Assembly: GCF_032854445.1 (NCBI RefSeq)
Contig: NC_088302.1
Coordinates: 28,547,080 to 28,607,079 of the forward strand
DNA length: 60,000 nt
From: Liolophura sinensis
Taxonomy: Eukaryota; Mollusca; Polyplacophora; Chitonida; Chitonidae
Reading direction: 5' to 3'
Part shown: positions 11,692-25,200 of the stretch, piece after piece
Layout of the letters: each line of letters starts with the position of its first letter
Position numbering within the stretch: the stretch's first letter is position 1
The notes under the pieces: generated by a model
Told to the model about the DNA's origin: nothing
What the model saw: the letters and a program-made list of their open reading frames with translations, nothing else
The model's database searches: none
Program-made: the position numbers and the translations under genes

Positions 11692-14369
11692 ATGTCAAAA
11701 AGATGCAGACAGCGGGATGCAAACTTCATAAGGCATGTTCCGTTTTGTATCTCGTTTGTACCGTGGTTTATATGGGACTTTAAATATTGAATTGCATATC
11801 AGCTATGGTGAAAAATTGCCTTGTGATAAGAATGTAGGCTGGATCCGTGATGATTCGTCTTGAGTTGGTTTCTTGTGTTTACACGAAGCGCCAGTCTATC
11901 ATGTAGCTGATGAACTGCATGATCCACAGTCGGAATGCGTACACTGCATGCATCATGTTTGCGATGACATTTACAGTAAGACAAACACAACTGACTATAT
12001 TATCTGCATACTTTATTGAGAGAAATACAAAACATAAATAGAGGAATATCTATCGAATATCAATAATAATATCAGTTTGCTATGTTGTCACAGGTGCGTA
12101 TGTGCAACAAATACTCAAACATGAAGCGTAAGATTGAGGAATACACTTATAGCTTTAACATAAGCTTAATTAGACTTGTAGTATATATAGCTGCAAATAT
12201 ATAGGTATTTGGTCCATCACAAAACATTAATTGTTAGTTGTTGAGAGGGACAAACAAGCCAGGGTTACAAGAACGCCAGCATGCCATGTACGTCAAATTG
12301 ACCGACTGCACAAGGACGACAGTAACTCAATGGGTAAACATATTATTTCCATAATGGGATTAAAAGTCGGGTAAAATTAAACCATATGACGAAATGAAGA
12401 TGTCATATTTCCTGCATGTTGTTCATCGAGCAGCTTCTATCCGAGAATGAGGGTCAGTCAATTGTTCTCAGTCTGTCGCTTTAGTTACGTGCACTGAGAA
12501 TTACATCGAATCCACGGACTCTCAGATACTCAGGCTAGATAAGCTTGTTAATTTTTAGTTCTCAGAATACGATTTCCACCCCTTCCCCCCACCCCCACCC
12601 TTGAGCATTATGACAACTGGAAAACTAATTTACCTACGACACATCATGTTTATTTACACCTTTCCATTTTACCTCACTTTGAATCCCACAATGCACTACA
12701 CATATCGTCAGTGACCTCATTATGATACAAAGTGCTGGCGACATAAAACTATTCCGTAAGTTTTTCTTTACTTACAAGAATAGATGGATGAGCAATTAAC
12801 AGTATCACTTAGTAACTCTAAGGACCAACATAGTATCTTCTCATGAATACAGTCTCGTGAAACAATTAAAAGGGCACAAACCTATCAAATACTTAACATA
12901 TTAAAGGGCAATTAACACTTTGTCAAATCTCAACACACTAAACGGTAGTAGTAAATTTTATAATACTGTTAGGTAAATTTTTTTTACACCCTAAACCAAT
13001 CAGCACTACATACCGGCATGACAAAGCACTTATGACAAGCTCCGATCTCAACAAAGAACTTAAATAAACGAAAACCTTTTATATCATTAAACTTGATATT
13101 CCTTCAGCACAATTATTCACACACAAAAAATTGGGTATATCTTGCCTGCGACCATAATCAACAGATATAGTTTCCTTCAAAGGTTTCTTTGAAATCAAGA
13201 TTACTGTGGTTTTTTTTTTACATTTCTGTCAATTATCTTTCATTCACAGAAACAATCAATCTACTGTACTGGGCATTATTTGTCAACATTTCCATTAATG
13301 CAACAACAATATCACAGTTCTACAATAATAAACCGGTCTGGTATAAAGCATTCAAATACTTAACACCTGTGCCCTAACCCCTTTCAACCAGCATATACTT
13401 TAATAATTCATTCACAAAACATGCTTTAATCTCAAAAATCTTACCACTTTTAACAGTCAATTTCTGCCACCTTTCACTCGTCAACATACAAGTCAGTAGA
13501 TATCATATTAGCCTAAATGCCAAGGATCAGTGGATTCTTTGTCTGAAATATTTAAATATGAAAAGGATTCAACTGACTGGTTCAAAAATGGTCAACATCA
13601 GATTACTTGATTATTATTCATTTGCAGGTTTACATATTTGATTGTTACTTAATGCAATACTCAAGATTTGTTCACTTCTAAGATTTTTAGTAATATGCCC
13701 CCCAACCCAACCCACCCCTGCCCCACCTCTAAATTTGGCAGTTTCAGAAAATATGGAGAAACACATGTACACATACTCAGCAGTTCAGACCTCCTCACAT
13801 GTGAAATGAAATAAATAAATAAAAAAAATGAAGCAATGTTCTTGAAAAAAAAACCCCAAAAACAATATTGGTAAAAAAAAAAGAGAGTTTCACAAATTTC
13901 AACAGTCTTACTTAGTTTAGATAGATGTATCTTGCTCACAAGATTATATCAGATGAACACGAAGACACACCCACAAACTGAGAGGTTTGCATCAAGATGC
14001 TCCCCACTGCATTCAAAAGGGGGCATTAATGCTGAGAAGAGAAGAGAGGAGAGGAGAGGTGGAGATGCAGCCTGCCCTGTAGAACGCATACACTGACAGG
14101 TTACCATCAAGGGATTTGACACAAGTGATGAGCCACTTTGCAATCCCATGTTCAACACACAGATGGATATACATGTATGAGCAGAAGACATCGTGATTGG
14201 AGGAGTACAATAGTGTACACACCTAGGTAAATGTCTCTGATTAACAGATCATTCAACAGAATGATACATATTCACTCTTTTATACTCTTTTAGATAGTCT
14301 GCTGGGACAATGACATAATAGAAATCAACTGTAAACCAAAAGAAAAAAATTTCACATTCTGGTCAAAGT
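11692..14369. other. No gene seen
   Basis: Unique AT-rich DNA with C-rich and A-rich low-complexity patches (12570-12600, 13690-13880) and an AGAGG tract near 14035-14062. Nothing coding recognised on either strand. Confidence 0.55.
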
Positions 14370-14525
14370 TTATTTATTTCTTTACTGATTTGATTTGTGT
14401 TCACCACCCTGCTTGAGAATTTTTCATTTAACTGACGACAAACAGGTTCATGTGTGGAGAAAACTGGAGAGTCTTGTGTTAATCCCGGTGTTGATGGCGA
14501 TTCTGTATCCCTTCAGGCAAAGTTC
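14370..14525 (-). mobile_element. Very old SINE-like remnant
   Basis: TTTATTTATTTC tail, then CTGCTTGAGAATTTTTCATT recalls the CTCAAGAATATTTCACTTAT block of family A. The body is heavily mutated. Similar ghosts are near 13640, 32590, 47250 and 50180. Confidence 0.4.
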
Positions 14526-14800
14526 TTGAAACATGTACATCAAATAGACAAGTTATTACTATCTATTTGATATATACATACCTAACTTCATTACAAACTT
14601 TATAAATTCCAGCATCTTTGATGTCAAACAGAGCAAAAAGCTGATATATGCTATCCCAGTTATGATTAACTTAACAAGGCCATGCAAGCATGCAGAGTTC
14701 TTCACTGAACTATCAGCACTGACAGAAATGTCTTCTTTTCATGCAACTGTGACATGAGGTCGACAACAGTCATTATTTATTAAACAATCTTATAAAAGAG

Positions 14801-15020
14801 GGGTGCGACACAATGACCCAGGAGCCTCTCACCAATGCGGTCACTGTGAGTTCAAGTCCACCTCTTGCTGGCTTCCTCTCTGGCTGAACTTGGGAAGGTC
14901 TGCCAGCAACCTGCGGATGGTTGTGGGTTTTCTCCAGGCTCTGCCCAGTTTCCTGCCACCATCATATATGTGAAATATTCTTGAGTACGGCGTAAAACAC
15001 AAATCAAATAAAAATAAACA
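14801..15020 (+). mobile_element. Family A SINE, head truncated
   Basis: Duplication TATAAAAGAG (14791-14800 and 15021-15030). Keeps the B-box side of the head and lacks the A box. Confidence 0.92.
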
Positions 15021-15030
15021 TATAAAAGAG

Positions 15031-15930
15031 AGCACAAGTATTCACAAAACAATTTCTCACATGTATATATGTAATAGGTTTAGCTTACAGATATCACTGT
15101 AAAAAAATTGAAATACAATTAATTTAAAAATTAAATTAAATTAAATAAATATTAAAGAAATAAAATACAACACAGGAACAACAGGTACCAAATTTCAGGG
15201 CTCAATCATTTGGGACAATAAGGAGAAGACTGTTAGAGTAACTGGGATTAACAGTAAATACTGTATTCGATATACATGTAGCCAACTTCATTACAAACTT
15301 TAGGAATTCGAGCTTATGAATCTGCCATTATTCCTCATGTAATGGCCATTTGAGCATTTGCCTGGAGGTGCCACTTGTTTCAGTTTCCAAAATGGAATTA
15401 AAGGCGTCTATATTGCAAGGAAGGTAATATCACACTGGAGACACAAATGAGCAACAGTGTTATTTTACCTGAATTATTCCATCTTAAAGAAGAACTGTAT
15501 GGGTATGTATATGTATAAATGCAATATTGAGCATAGAGCAAATTCAGACTGAAGTTGACCATCTAGGTCTTGGATATCATAGGAGAAACTTTGGAACAAA
15601 ACTAGGCAAAGTCTCTAACTTGGCACAAACTTCCAAAACCTACCATAAATTGTGAAAATGGTTCGCTATCCTGCCCTACATGAATACACTGGTCCAACAC
15701 AGCCCACATTACAGGTAACCTATGATTTAGGTTGCCGAAAAAAAAGGAATGTTTCCATCTAAAGTGTTAAATTTTGGTTCATGTTTATGTATTGAGGCAG
15801 AACTTGGGAACCACACACATGTAGACACAGCACTGGCTGGTCACAGAAGAGAATGAGCAGGCGAACAGAGAACTACTTATACAGAATTCTCACGGCTAAT
15901 GTCTCTGGAGACATTTAGGGAGAATTCTGA
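15031..15930. other. 3' flank of PPEF, possible 3' UTR
   Basis: AT-rich with an AAATTAAATT stretch at 15110-15170. The 3' UTR presumably starts here on the minus strand; its end could not be fixed. Confidence 0.5.
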
Positions 15931-16292
15931 CTAGTAGTCACTCCCTTTAGACGTCACCGACTTGGAGCTGACGTTAGACACTTGCTTGTCTGGCTTTTCA
16001 TCTGTTTGATTAGATTCCACCTCATGTAGGTCTTTCGTTCCATCGCGGTGCAAGTCATACTGTGACAATGTGGAGTCCATTTTTATTGGTGAATCGCCAA
16101 GAATCTTAACTTCTTTTCCTTCCATATCCACCAATCGGAATGCTTCTAGAAATTCATTGAAATCTATTTTGCCATCCTTGTTAATATCTATGCTACGGGC
16201 CAAATCAGCAACCTCCTCCTTCTTGATGGGCAGTCCAATATGTTGACTAAGAATACTGCAGGCATCAGAAAACTCGTCCATGGTAATGTAAC
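15931..16292 (-). CDS. PPEF: PPEF terminal exon 15, EF-hands and C-terminal tail
   Basis: 362 nt including the TAG stop at 15931-15933. It completes loop 577-588 and contains a second canonical EF loop, [12 protein letters not shown] (617-628). After that the tail runs about 70 residues, longer than in the mammalian proteins I recall. It includes [14 protein letters not shown], a possible decayed loop, and ends in a Ser/Lys-rich stretch. I see no close, convincing polyadenylation signal downstream. Confidence 0.95.
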
Positions 16293-19200
16293 CTGAAATG
16301 TATCAAACAGAAACTGGAGGCTACAAAAAGTGTTTTACCCAAGTTTCATCAACCCCCTTCTCCTTTACCAATGGACAATACTGAGAAACATACCCATTTA
16401 TATCGGGTGCTGCAATCTGATCAAACCCTAAGAAAAGTGCATATTAAGTATTAAAAAGATATGTAAAATCTGGTAAGAATGAAGAAAGAAAGCAATGATC
16501 TGGTGAAAAGGTGAAAAATTCTAGCATGGACTAGCTGCGTTGTATCATGGAAAGGGGAATTACTTCCAAAATGCTTTAGGCATCTGAGTTTTATCACAAG
16601 ACATAGTTATTGTACAACTGAAGCTTGATCCTAGTTATGTTGCAAAAGAGCACAGTAACATCAAAGGGATTATAAGCATACAACTATTAAGTTTTACAAT
16701 GTCATGCAGAACAAGTAAACAATTCAAAAGTTTTGACTAGAGAATGCTTTGTGAATGCAGTGGGTGATCTGGCAGCTCAAGGCCAGCGTTTAGGCCACTT
16801 TACAAAATTGTCTCTAATTTGGATAAACTTGTCTACTAACTTTGTAGCCATGTTATGAGACAGCACCATGGTTTGTTCACATTGGCGGTTGCTATGGTAA
16901 CAAAGGTTATCTTTAACTTTCCTGGATTTTGTTGTTATAACAAATCTACCCAAAATGGTGCAAAACTGTCTGTCAGAAATATATCTTCTGGGAAGAGAAC
17001 TACAGTGAGAATGTTGTTTGATGTGTCAACAAAACATCGAATCCTATTTGCAATTTTTAAATTTAAGCGAGAAATTTTTCAAACAGTGGTTTTAAAATTT
17101 CCATGATGACTTTCTCCCTGATTATTCTCATTATCAACAGATCATTTAATAATGTTTGAGCATTTCCCTAATGATTTGCAAAAAATGAAGGCCTAATTAT
17201 TTTGGATTATGTTCAGCTAAATTGAAAGAAAACGCATATTTCTGTTTGTTACTTAATAATTTAGCAAATCCATTAAATCCAATATGCTGTACACGTGTAG
17301 CTTATAAATATACACTGTTGTAACATTGTTGGTTGTTGTTGTTAGGGTAAGGCTAACTGGGAAGTACAATCATTACAGAATAACAATTTATAATGGTAAA
17401 CTTTTTGGGACCTGGGCTAGACCTTGCAGTGTTATTGCAACAGCGGGGATTCTGTGAATCTACAGACATAAGCGACATCTGGTGACCAGGCCAGGTGTCA
17501 CATGCCTTGTGATGGTAGAGTGAGCTGAGGTCATGTTTCAAATAACTGTGAATAATATGGAACTTACCAGAATTATCTTTGTCTATCAGCCTAAAAATTG
17601 TCTCCAGACTGTCTTTGTTCTTGTACAGGGTTTCTGTAACTGTGGGACCATTCTGAAACATAAACCAACCCTACAAATAATTCTATTTACCTGAATGATA
17701 TTTCACCACCACATTCAAAGATGTTTTTAAATGTAAACTGGTAAGAAAAATAATATATGTACATAATCATAATTTTTGGACAGCCATGGCATTTTCCTTT
17801 GTAATGACTTATTTTTCAAAAACCCTGTGCTCTGGTCACTTTGAAACTTAAAAAATCCCCACTAATATTATGCTGATAACCCGCGACAAAACCAGCCCCA
17901 AAACAAGTAGCTGTGACAAAGCTAAGACAAATGTCTATGACAATGCAGTTAAACTGACCTCAGTGAATTTGTGCTGAATCTTGAACTGTTCAAATGTGGT
18001 TTCATAGATGACCATGTTGTGATTTGTGTCTGACTTGACCAGTTTGGTTCTCAGAGTTCTCCAGGGCAGGTCCATTTCCAGGATGTTCTCCATACAGGAG
18101 CACCACACACTGCTGTGAATCTTACCTGATAACAACACACCAGACATTTTACCATCAGCGTACTCTTTAATATAACCTAGGCAATTCCCTGAGAATTCCT
18201 CAATAAATGTAGATCACAACTGTTTAAATCATCTTTTACTTGTAAGTCACCTTTGTAGCATGCTAACTTAAAAAAAATGGGAAATTTGCATGAATAATGA
18301 ACCAATATGAGAGTGAATCAGAGTAACTCTTAAGTCTTACCTGCTTTCTCCCCATTGTACCTCTCAAATCCTCCCTCCCCATTGTAATGCTCAAGTCCCA
18401 CCTGCTTTCTCCCCATTGTACCTCTCAACTCCTCCCTCCCCATCGTAATGCTCAAGTCTCACCTGCTTTCTCCCCATTGTACCTCTCAACTCCTCCCTCC
18501 CCATTGTAATGCTCAAGTCCCACCTGCTTTCTCCCCATTGTACCTCTCAACTCCTCCCTCCCCATTGTAATGCTCAAGTCCCACCTGCTTTCTCTCCATT
18601 GTACCTCTCAACTCTTCCCTCCCCATCGTAATGCTCAAGTCCCACCTGCTTTCTCCCCATTGTACATGTACTTCTCAAACTGCCCTGCCTTTCTCCCCAT
18701 CCCAACTCTCAAATCCTCTCTCCCCAATGCAACACTCAAGTCCCACCTCCCCACTGTTCCTCTCAATTCCTCCTCCCCATTGTAACTCTCAAATCCTACC
18801 TGCTTTCTCTCCATCGTAACTCTCAAATCCCACCTGCTTTCTCCCCCATCAAAACTCCCAAATCCTACCGGCTTTCTCCCCATCAAAACCCTTAAATCCT
18901 ACCGGCTTTCTCCCCATCAAAACTCTCAAATCCTACCTGCTTTCTCCCCATCAAAACTCTCAAATCCTACCTGCTTTGTCCCCATCAAAACTCAAATCCC
19001 CCATTGTAATTCTCAAGTCCTACCTCCCCAATGTGCCTCTAAAGTCCTACTCCCCTATTGTACCTCTGAAGTCCTACCTGCTTTCTCCCCATCGTAACTC
19101 TCAAATCCCACCTGCTTTCTTCCCATCAAAACTCTCAAATCCTACCTACTTTCTCCCCATTGTAACTCTCAAATCCTACCTGCTTTGTCCCCATCAAAAC

Positions 19201-22200
19201 TCTCAAATCCCCCATTGTAATTCTCACGTCCTACCTCCAAACTGTACCTCTAAAGTCCTACTTCCCTATTGTACCTCTCCAGCCCTACCTGCTTTCTCCC
19301 CACCCTATCTGTCAAATCCTGATTTCTTCCCATTGAACCTCTCAAAACCTACCTCCTCATTGTAATGTTCAAGTCCTAAATCGCCATTGTAACTCTCAAA
19401 TCCTCCCTCCCCATTGTAACTCTCAAGTCCTACATGTATCTCCCCATTGTAACTCTCAAATCCTCCCTCCCCATTGTAACTCTCAAGTTCTACATGTATC
19501 TCCCCATTGAAACTCTCAAATCCTCTCTCACCATTGTAACTCTCAAGTCCTACATGTACCTCCCCATTGCAACTCTCAAATCCTCTCTTCCCATTGTAAC
19601 TCTCAAGTCCTACATGTACCTCCCCATTGCAACTCTCAAATCCTCTCTCCCCATTGTAACTCTCAAGTCCTACATGTATCTCCCCATTGAACTCTCAAAT
19701 CCTTCCTCCCCATTGTAACTCTCAAGTCCTACATGTATCTCCCCATTGAAACTCTCAAATCCTCTCTCCCCATTGTAACTCTCAAGTCCTACATGTATCT
19801 CCCCACTGTAATTCTCAAATCCTTCCTCCCATTGTAACTCTCGAATCCTTCCTCCCCATTGTAACTCTCAAATCCTTCCTCCCCATTGTAACTCTCAAAT
19901 CCTACCTGTTTTTTCCTCATCATAACTCTCAAACTGCTTCATTAACTCAGACTTTGAGGAGATGATTTTTTCTCGCAGGTCTCTTAAAGCAGATGCTTCC
20001 ACCATGCTAATCCTAAAAAAAAACCATAGGTAAATGTATCGGTTACTTTGACTGGTGTTTGAGCGATGCTGAAAAATATTCCATTTAACTAAGGCCTTCC
20101 AGGTTAACAATAGCTAGATCAAGATTAAAGGCCTTAGAAAGTTTTGATAATAAGATCACAAACTATTTCACACAGTAACACATTTGTAAAGTTATAAAGA
20201 TTTAACTTCAAATAAATTCTAATGAAAATCTAAAAAAAAAAAAAACATTACCTGGAAGATTTCATATTTTTTAACTGTTAACTATCACTCTGGTGACAGT
20301 TCTGTTAACAGTATGTAATTCAAGTATTGAGGCAAAAGTACTAAAACATCACTGAAACAATTGAAGGCCAGTTTTGTAAAGATCACAGTTTTGTAAAAAG
20401 CTTTTTTTTCAAAGCCATTTTCATTTCAGCATATAATGCAAATTTTTCCCTCCAACTCTAACTGATTTCATGCAACTGCTATCAGATTCTTATGGCAACT
20501 CAAAATTGCTCCTGTTGGTTTTCTCTTACCGTTCTGTGAGGGTGATCTTGCGTTTTTCAATCCTCCGACTGGCCATGTATTGAACTATGTGAGGCTGTAG
20601 ATCTGGTTCTTGCAGCTTGACATAAGCACCCTTGTTGCTGCCAATTTCATAGTAATTTGATGCGGAAAATATAGTTAATACCTGCAAATACATAAAAATG
20701 GTTAGACGTATATGTACAAAAGCAAGCAGAGTATAATGCTTCCAATAAACATAGTTAAAAAGATACTAAAATATTACCTTACAAACTTTCATACATAAAA
20801 CTAAAGTGTTACCTGACAAATATCTGGAAATGAAACTAAAGTATTACCTGTCAAACTTTCAGACATAAACCCAAAGAATTACCTAACAACTTCAACTGGG
20901 TTTGAGCACATAATTAGTACCAAATAAGGTATATATGATGAAGCAAATTTGAAGCAGATTTAAACACAAAATTATATCAGTTATAAGAGAAGATGATCCA
21001 AATGAGACAATATTTTGAGCTGACCTTGCCATTATGAGTATACTCATATCCATCAGGTTTACATTCATGAGAGCGAATCAGCAACTGTAAATTGTGTTTG
21101 GTGAGAATCTGCTCCGTGATATCTGGCCCAAAGTAACTGCCTCCTCCCCGGAATGTGTTTGGCTTACAACCCTTCTGGTGACGAGGGTCGCTCCACAGGA
21201 TGTCCAATATCTGACCAATCAAATGACAGCTACTTATTTCTGTTACATGGACGACTGATACATGAACTCTGGTTCATTTATTTATTTATTTATTTGATTG
21301 GTGTTTTACACAGTACTCAAGAATATTTCACTTATATGACAACGGCCAGCATAATGGTGGGAGGAAACCGGGCAGAGCCCAGGGAAAACCCATGACCATC
21401 CGCACATTGCTACCAGACCTTCCCACTTACGGGCAGAGAGGACTTGAACTCACAGCGACCGCATTGGTGAGAGGCTCCTGGGTCATTAAGCTGCGCTATA
21501 GTGTGCTTACCACTTGAGCCATGGAGGCCCCCAACTGTGGTTAATAGACAGTGTAATGTAGGGCACCATTCGGCACATTGATAAAATCATTGGGAAACAA
21601 AATTTATTACCATTTATTTATTTGATTGGTGTTAAACACCATGCACAACAATTTTCCACCCACGTAATGGCAGTCAGGTTTATGGATGGAGGAAACCAGG
21701 GCAGCTGGAAGAAAACTGGGGCAGATGGAGGAAACCACCACCCTTTGGCAGGAACATGTGCCTGATAAACCTCATGACTTATAATAAAGCCATACCCATA
21801 ACAGTGACGGCTGGATTTAAGCACCCGATCTCCTGGACCCAGAAGCTGAATCAAAGTGAGTTCGAACTGTCTAAGCCAGCAAGGACAAATCATTTTCCAG
21901 TATACGGAACACTGATATGTAAATATGTGTACTGCTTCCTGATAGGGGTCTTTATATTTATAGGAGAATAGTAGTAAACCAATATGTGTGGATTACATGT
22001 AACTGAATGCTAAATGCTCTGAGTATAAACACAGTCACACGGAGTACACATGTACCTGTCTCCATTCCACCAGGTCTATCTCATTGGAGGAGGCGTGACT
22101 GAAGGTTTCTGTCACTGGTGGCCGCAAAGCTGATAAATACTGTCAAACAGAAATACACAAAAGTATTAAAAGTTATTCTTTAAATTCCAGGCTTTAAACT

Positions 22201-25200
22201 GCTAGCTTATAATTTTTGTGCATTTGAGAGGCTATGTTTCTTTTCTTTTTTTTTTTGTTCCTTAACTGTGGTATGTATCAAAATAGTAATGGATTTCAAT
22301 GACGTTTGGCGAAAATTTGGCTGGCAGACAAGGAAGAAATCATTCTTATTTATCAACCAAATTCTTGGAAATGGTAAAAATGACGCGCAGCCTGTTCTGC
22401 CTCTATAGTGTTCCTCTAACTGTTTTATGCATTCTAAAAGTTTCACAAATAAAAGTTGAACCCCAAAGATTTTTTTACCTACAGTGAGAGTTCAAGCTGT
22501 ATACCACTGGTGAAAAGCCACAGAACTTCATGTAAGGCAACCTCTTGACAGCTTAATACCTGTACTTGCTCTCTAGAATTCAGAATGGTGCAGGGACTCA
22601 AGAACCTACCTTATGACGGTCAATCTTTGCCAGGTACTCCAGGTCGATCTTGTCAGAAATCCCCCCGTGGGCCACCAACACCTTACTGTCAATCAGGGTT
22701 GCTAATGGCAACCAGCTAAAAACATCCTCAAACAGTTTTATGATTTTGGTTGCATGCCTCTGAAAAAGATTATAAGCCTAAAACTGTATGACAATAGAAT
22801 AATTAAACTCATGTGAAAATATTTGTACACATGTAGTACGTGTCTGGTCATTATAGGTTGGAAGGGCAACAAATCTTAACATGATACTAAGCACTGGTCT
22901 ATAACTCTAACCAACATAAATATTTTTTTTCTCATTTCTATAGGCAATTACTCAACATTATGGACCTGATCAAGCAAATATTCTTTGTCAGGTCAGCTAC
23001 ATTACAGAAATCCTAGCTGCGTTAACATTCTATGTTTTCTCCTCTGCTTGCACCGATGTACACGTACATCTACATAAATACAGTCAAAATCATGGACATC
23101 TACAGTACAGGCCTTTATGTTCAATCCATAGAGCAATGACATTCATGCAACATACTGGCTTCGGATAATGAAAAAAATGGGCAATTCTTATAAAAAGCCA
23201 CATTATGTATACCAGATTAATTCCTTTAGGGTATTAATTATCTCAGCATCAAAGATGTGAAATCCATTAATCATTGGCCGTCACTACCGATACTACAGGA
23301 AAGGAAATTTATAGTCTCTTCCACTGCTCCATGAGATGGTAAAGAAGAAATTAATTAGAGCAGAATGAAATGGTTGATTTGTAGCCATGGCAACCTATAG
23401 TATAACTTCAGGCTGAGTAAAACTGGTACAGAGCCAAAATTGGATAGTCATAAGATGGTGGAATTATGAAAATGGAATGCTGAAATTATTAAAAAATGTA
23501 CCGTAAATCTTCAATTTTTCAACTATTAAAGCACTTTTTTGTCAGTGGAATTTACCCATACAATTTTTATGAAAACGACACTAAAATGACTTCTTCTTGT
23601 CATTAAAGACGTAAGCCTCATAAAACCATGCACATTATTTCTCTACACCCCCTAGGTTCTCCGAATGTTTCAAAATATTGGCTGCAGAGGTGTTTGAAAA
23701 GGTTGAAGAAGCAGTACAAGGGAGCCAGGGTGGCAGTTCTCTAATGCATGTAAACACTGAAGGAATGATAAATGATTAGTTATACTAGACCTGTTTGCAA
23801 AAAGAATATCACATGTTTATTTCATTTATAGCTTTCGTTATAACAAACATCTCTTCAAGTGGATTAGTCTGTGTGTCAGTTGGATGTTGATTGGTTTATT
23901 TGTCTGTCAAATGGTAACCCCATCTTTACACACCAGTCATTCACTATAATAATAAGGGACCTGAGTACAAAATGACATTTGACCCTTTATGGTACTCGTC
24001 ACCATTATTGCAAGTTAGCGCTCCATTTAGATGGCTGTTTTACACCGGGGTCAACAGCCAAAACATGGCTTTAAAGATCACAGTTTTCAAGATTCTTGTA
24101 TGAGTTCTCAAGATTCTTGTATTAGTTCTCAAGATCCTTGTATTAGTTCTCAAGAAACATTCCAGTTCTTTGCAAACAAATAAAACTGAACTGTATGAAC
24201 TTCTTTTATGGAGTGTATAAGGTTCAGCAAAAATTATTTCAAAGAGGTCCTACATGTACAACCTCTTAAACTTGAGAAATATACTAGCAAAACACAATTC
24301 CATACCTTGTACTTGCCCATTATTTCTTTAATAAACCCGTACCTGAAATATAACACAAAATATGTTATTGCTGTGAGAGTATATCCAGGTAGTGCTACTA
24401 ACATCTACAAAAAGAAAAAAAACAGTTCAAATCACTCTATACATGTGTTTCAGGCAATGTGTAAAGTGATAATTCATTTTTACTTTGCAATAAAATAAAA
24501 AGCCTTAGTGCTTTGTACAACATCAGAACTTGGTACAGGACAACATATACTAACATCTTTATTTACACAATTTTAATCGTTAACATAACATAAAAACATT
24601 AAACGAAGTTTACTACAGACTCTAGTACTCACCTGCATGATGCCATGCTCAATCTGCAAAATTGTCTCTTCTAAAACTTACCAGACATTCTTTACAAGCT
24701 GAAAATGACTGCCTTTTGTTTAGGTTAAAGTCTACAAACTTCCTTTCTATTACCTCTGTTCATCTACAACCACATTTGTAAGATTTTCAGCTTCATAGAA
24801 ATAAAGCAATCCTGTTGATTTTGTCTTGATTGCCTCTGTTCAGGTACAAATCTGTTATTTACCTATGGTTCATAACGTCACACCTGTGGTTGTCTCTGTT
24901 CAGGTACAAATCTGTTACTCACCTGAGGTTCATAATGTGACACTTGTCGTAGTCTCTGTTCAGGTACAAACACATCTGGTATACTCACCTGGGTTCATAA
25001 TGTGACACTCGTGGTTGTCTTTGTTCAGGAACAAATCTGTTACTCACCTGAGGCTCATAACTAGACACCCATGGTTGTCTCTGTTCAGGTACAATGCACA
25101 TACATAGCTGGTATATTCACTCGTGGTTGTCTCTGTTCAGGTACAATGCACATACACATCTGGTATGCTCACCTAAGGTTCATAATGTGACACTTGTGGT

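Noticed and set aside
18570-19718. Plus-strand open frames rich in [10 protein letters not shown]
   Set aside because: Antisense of the exon 12-derived array.
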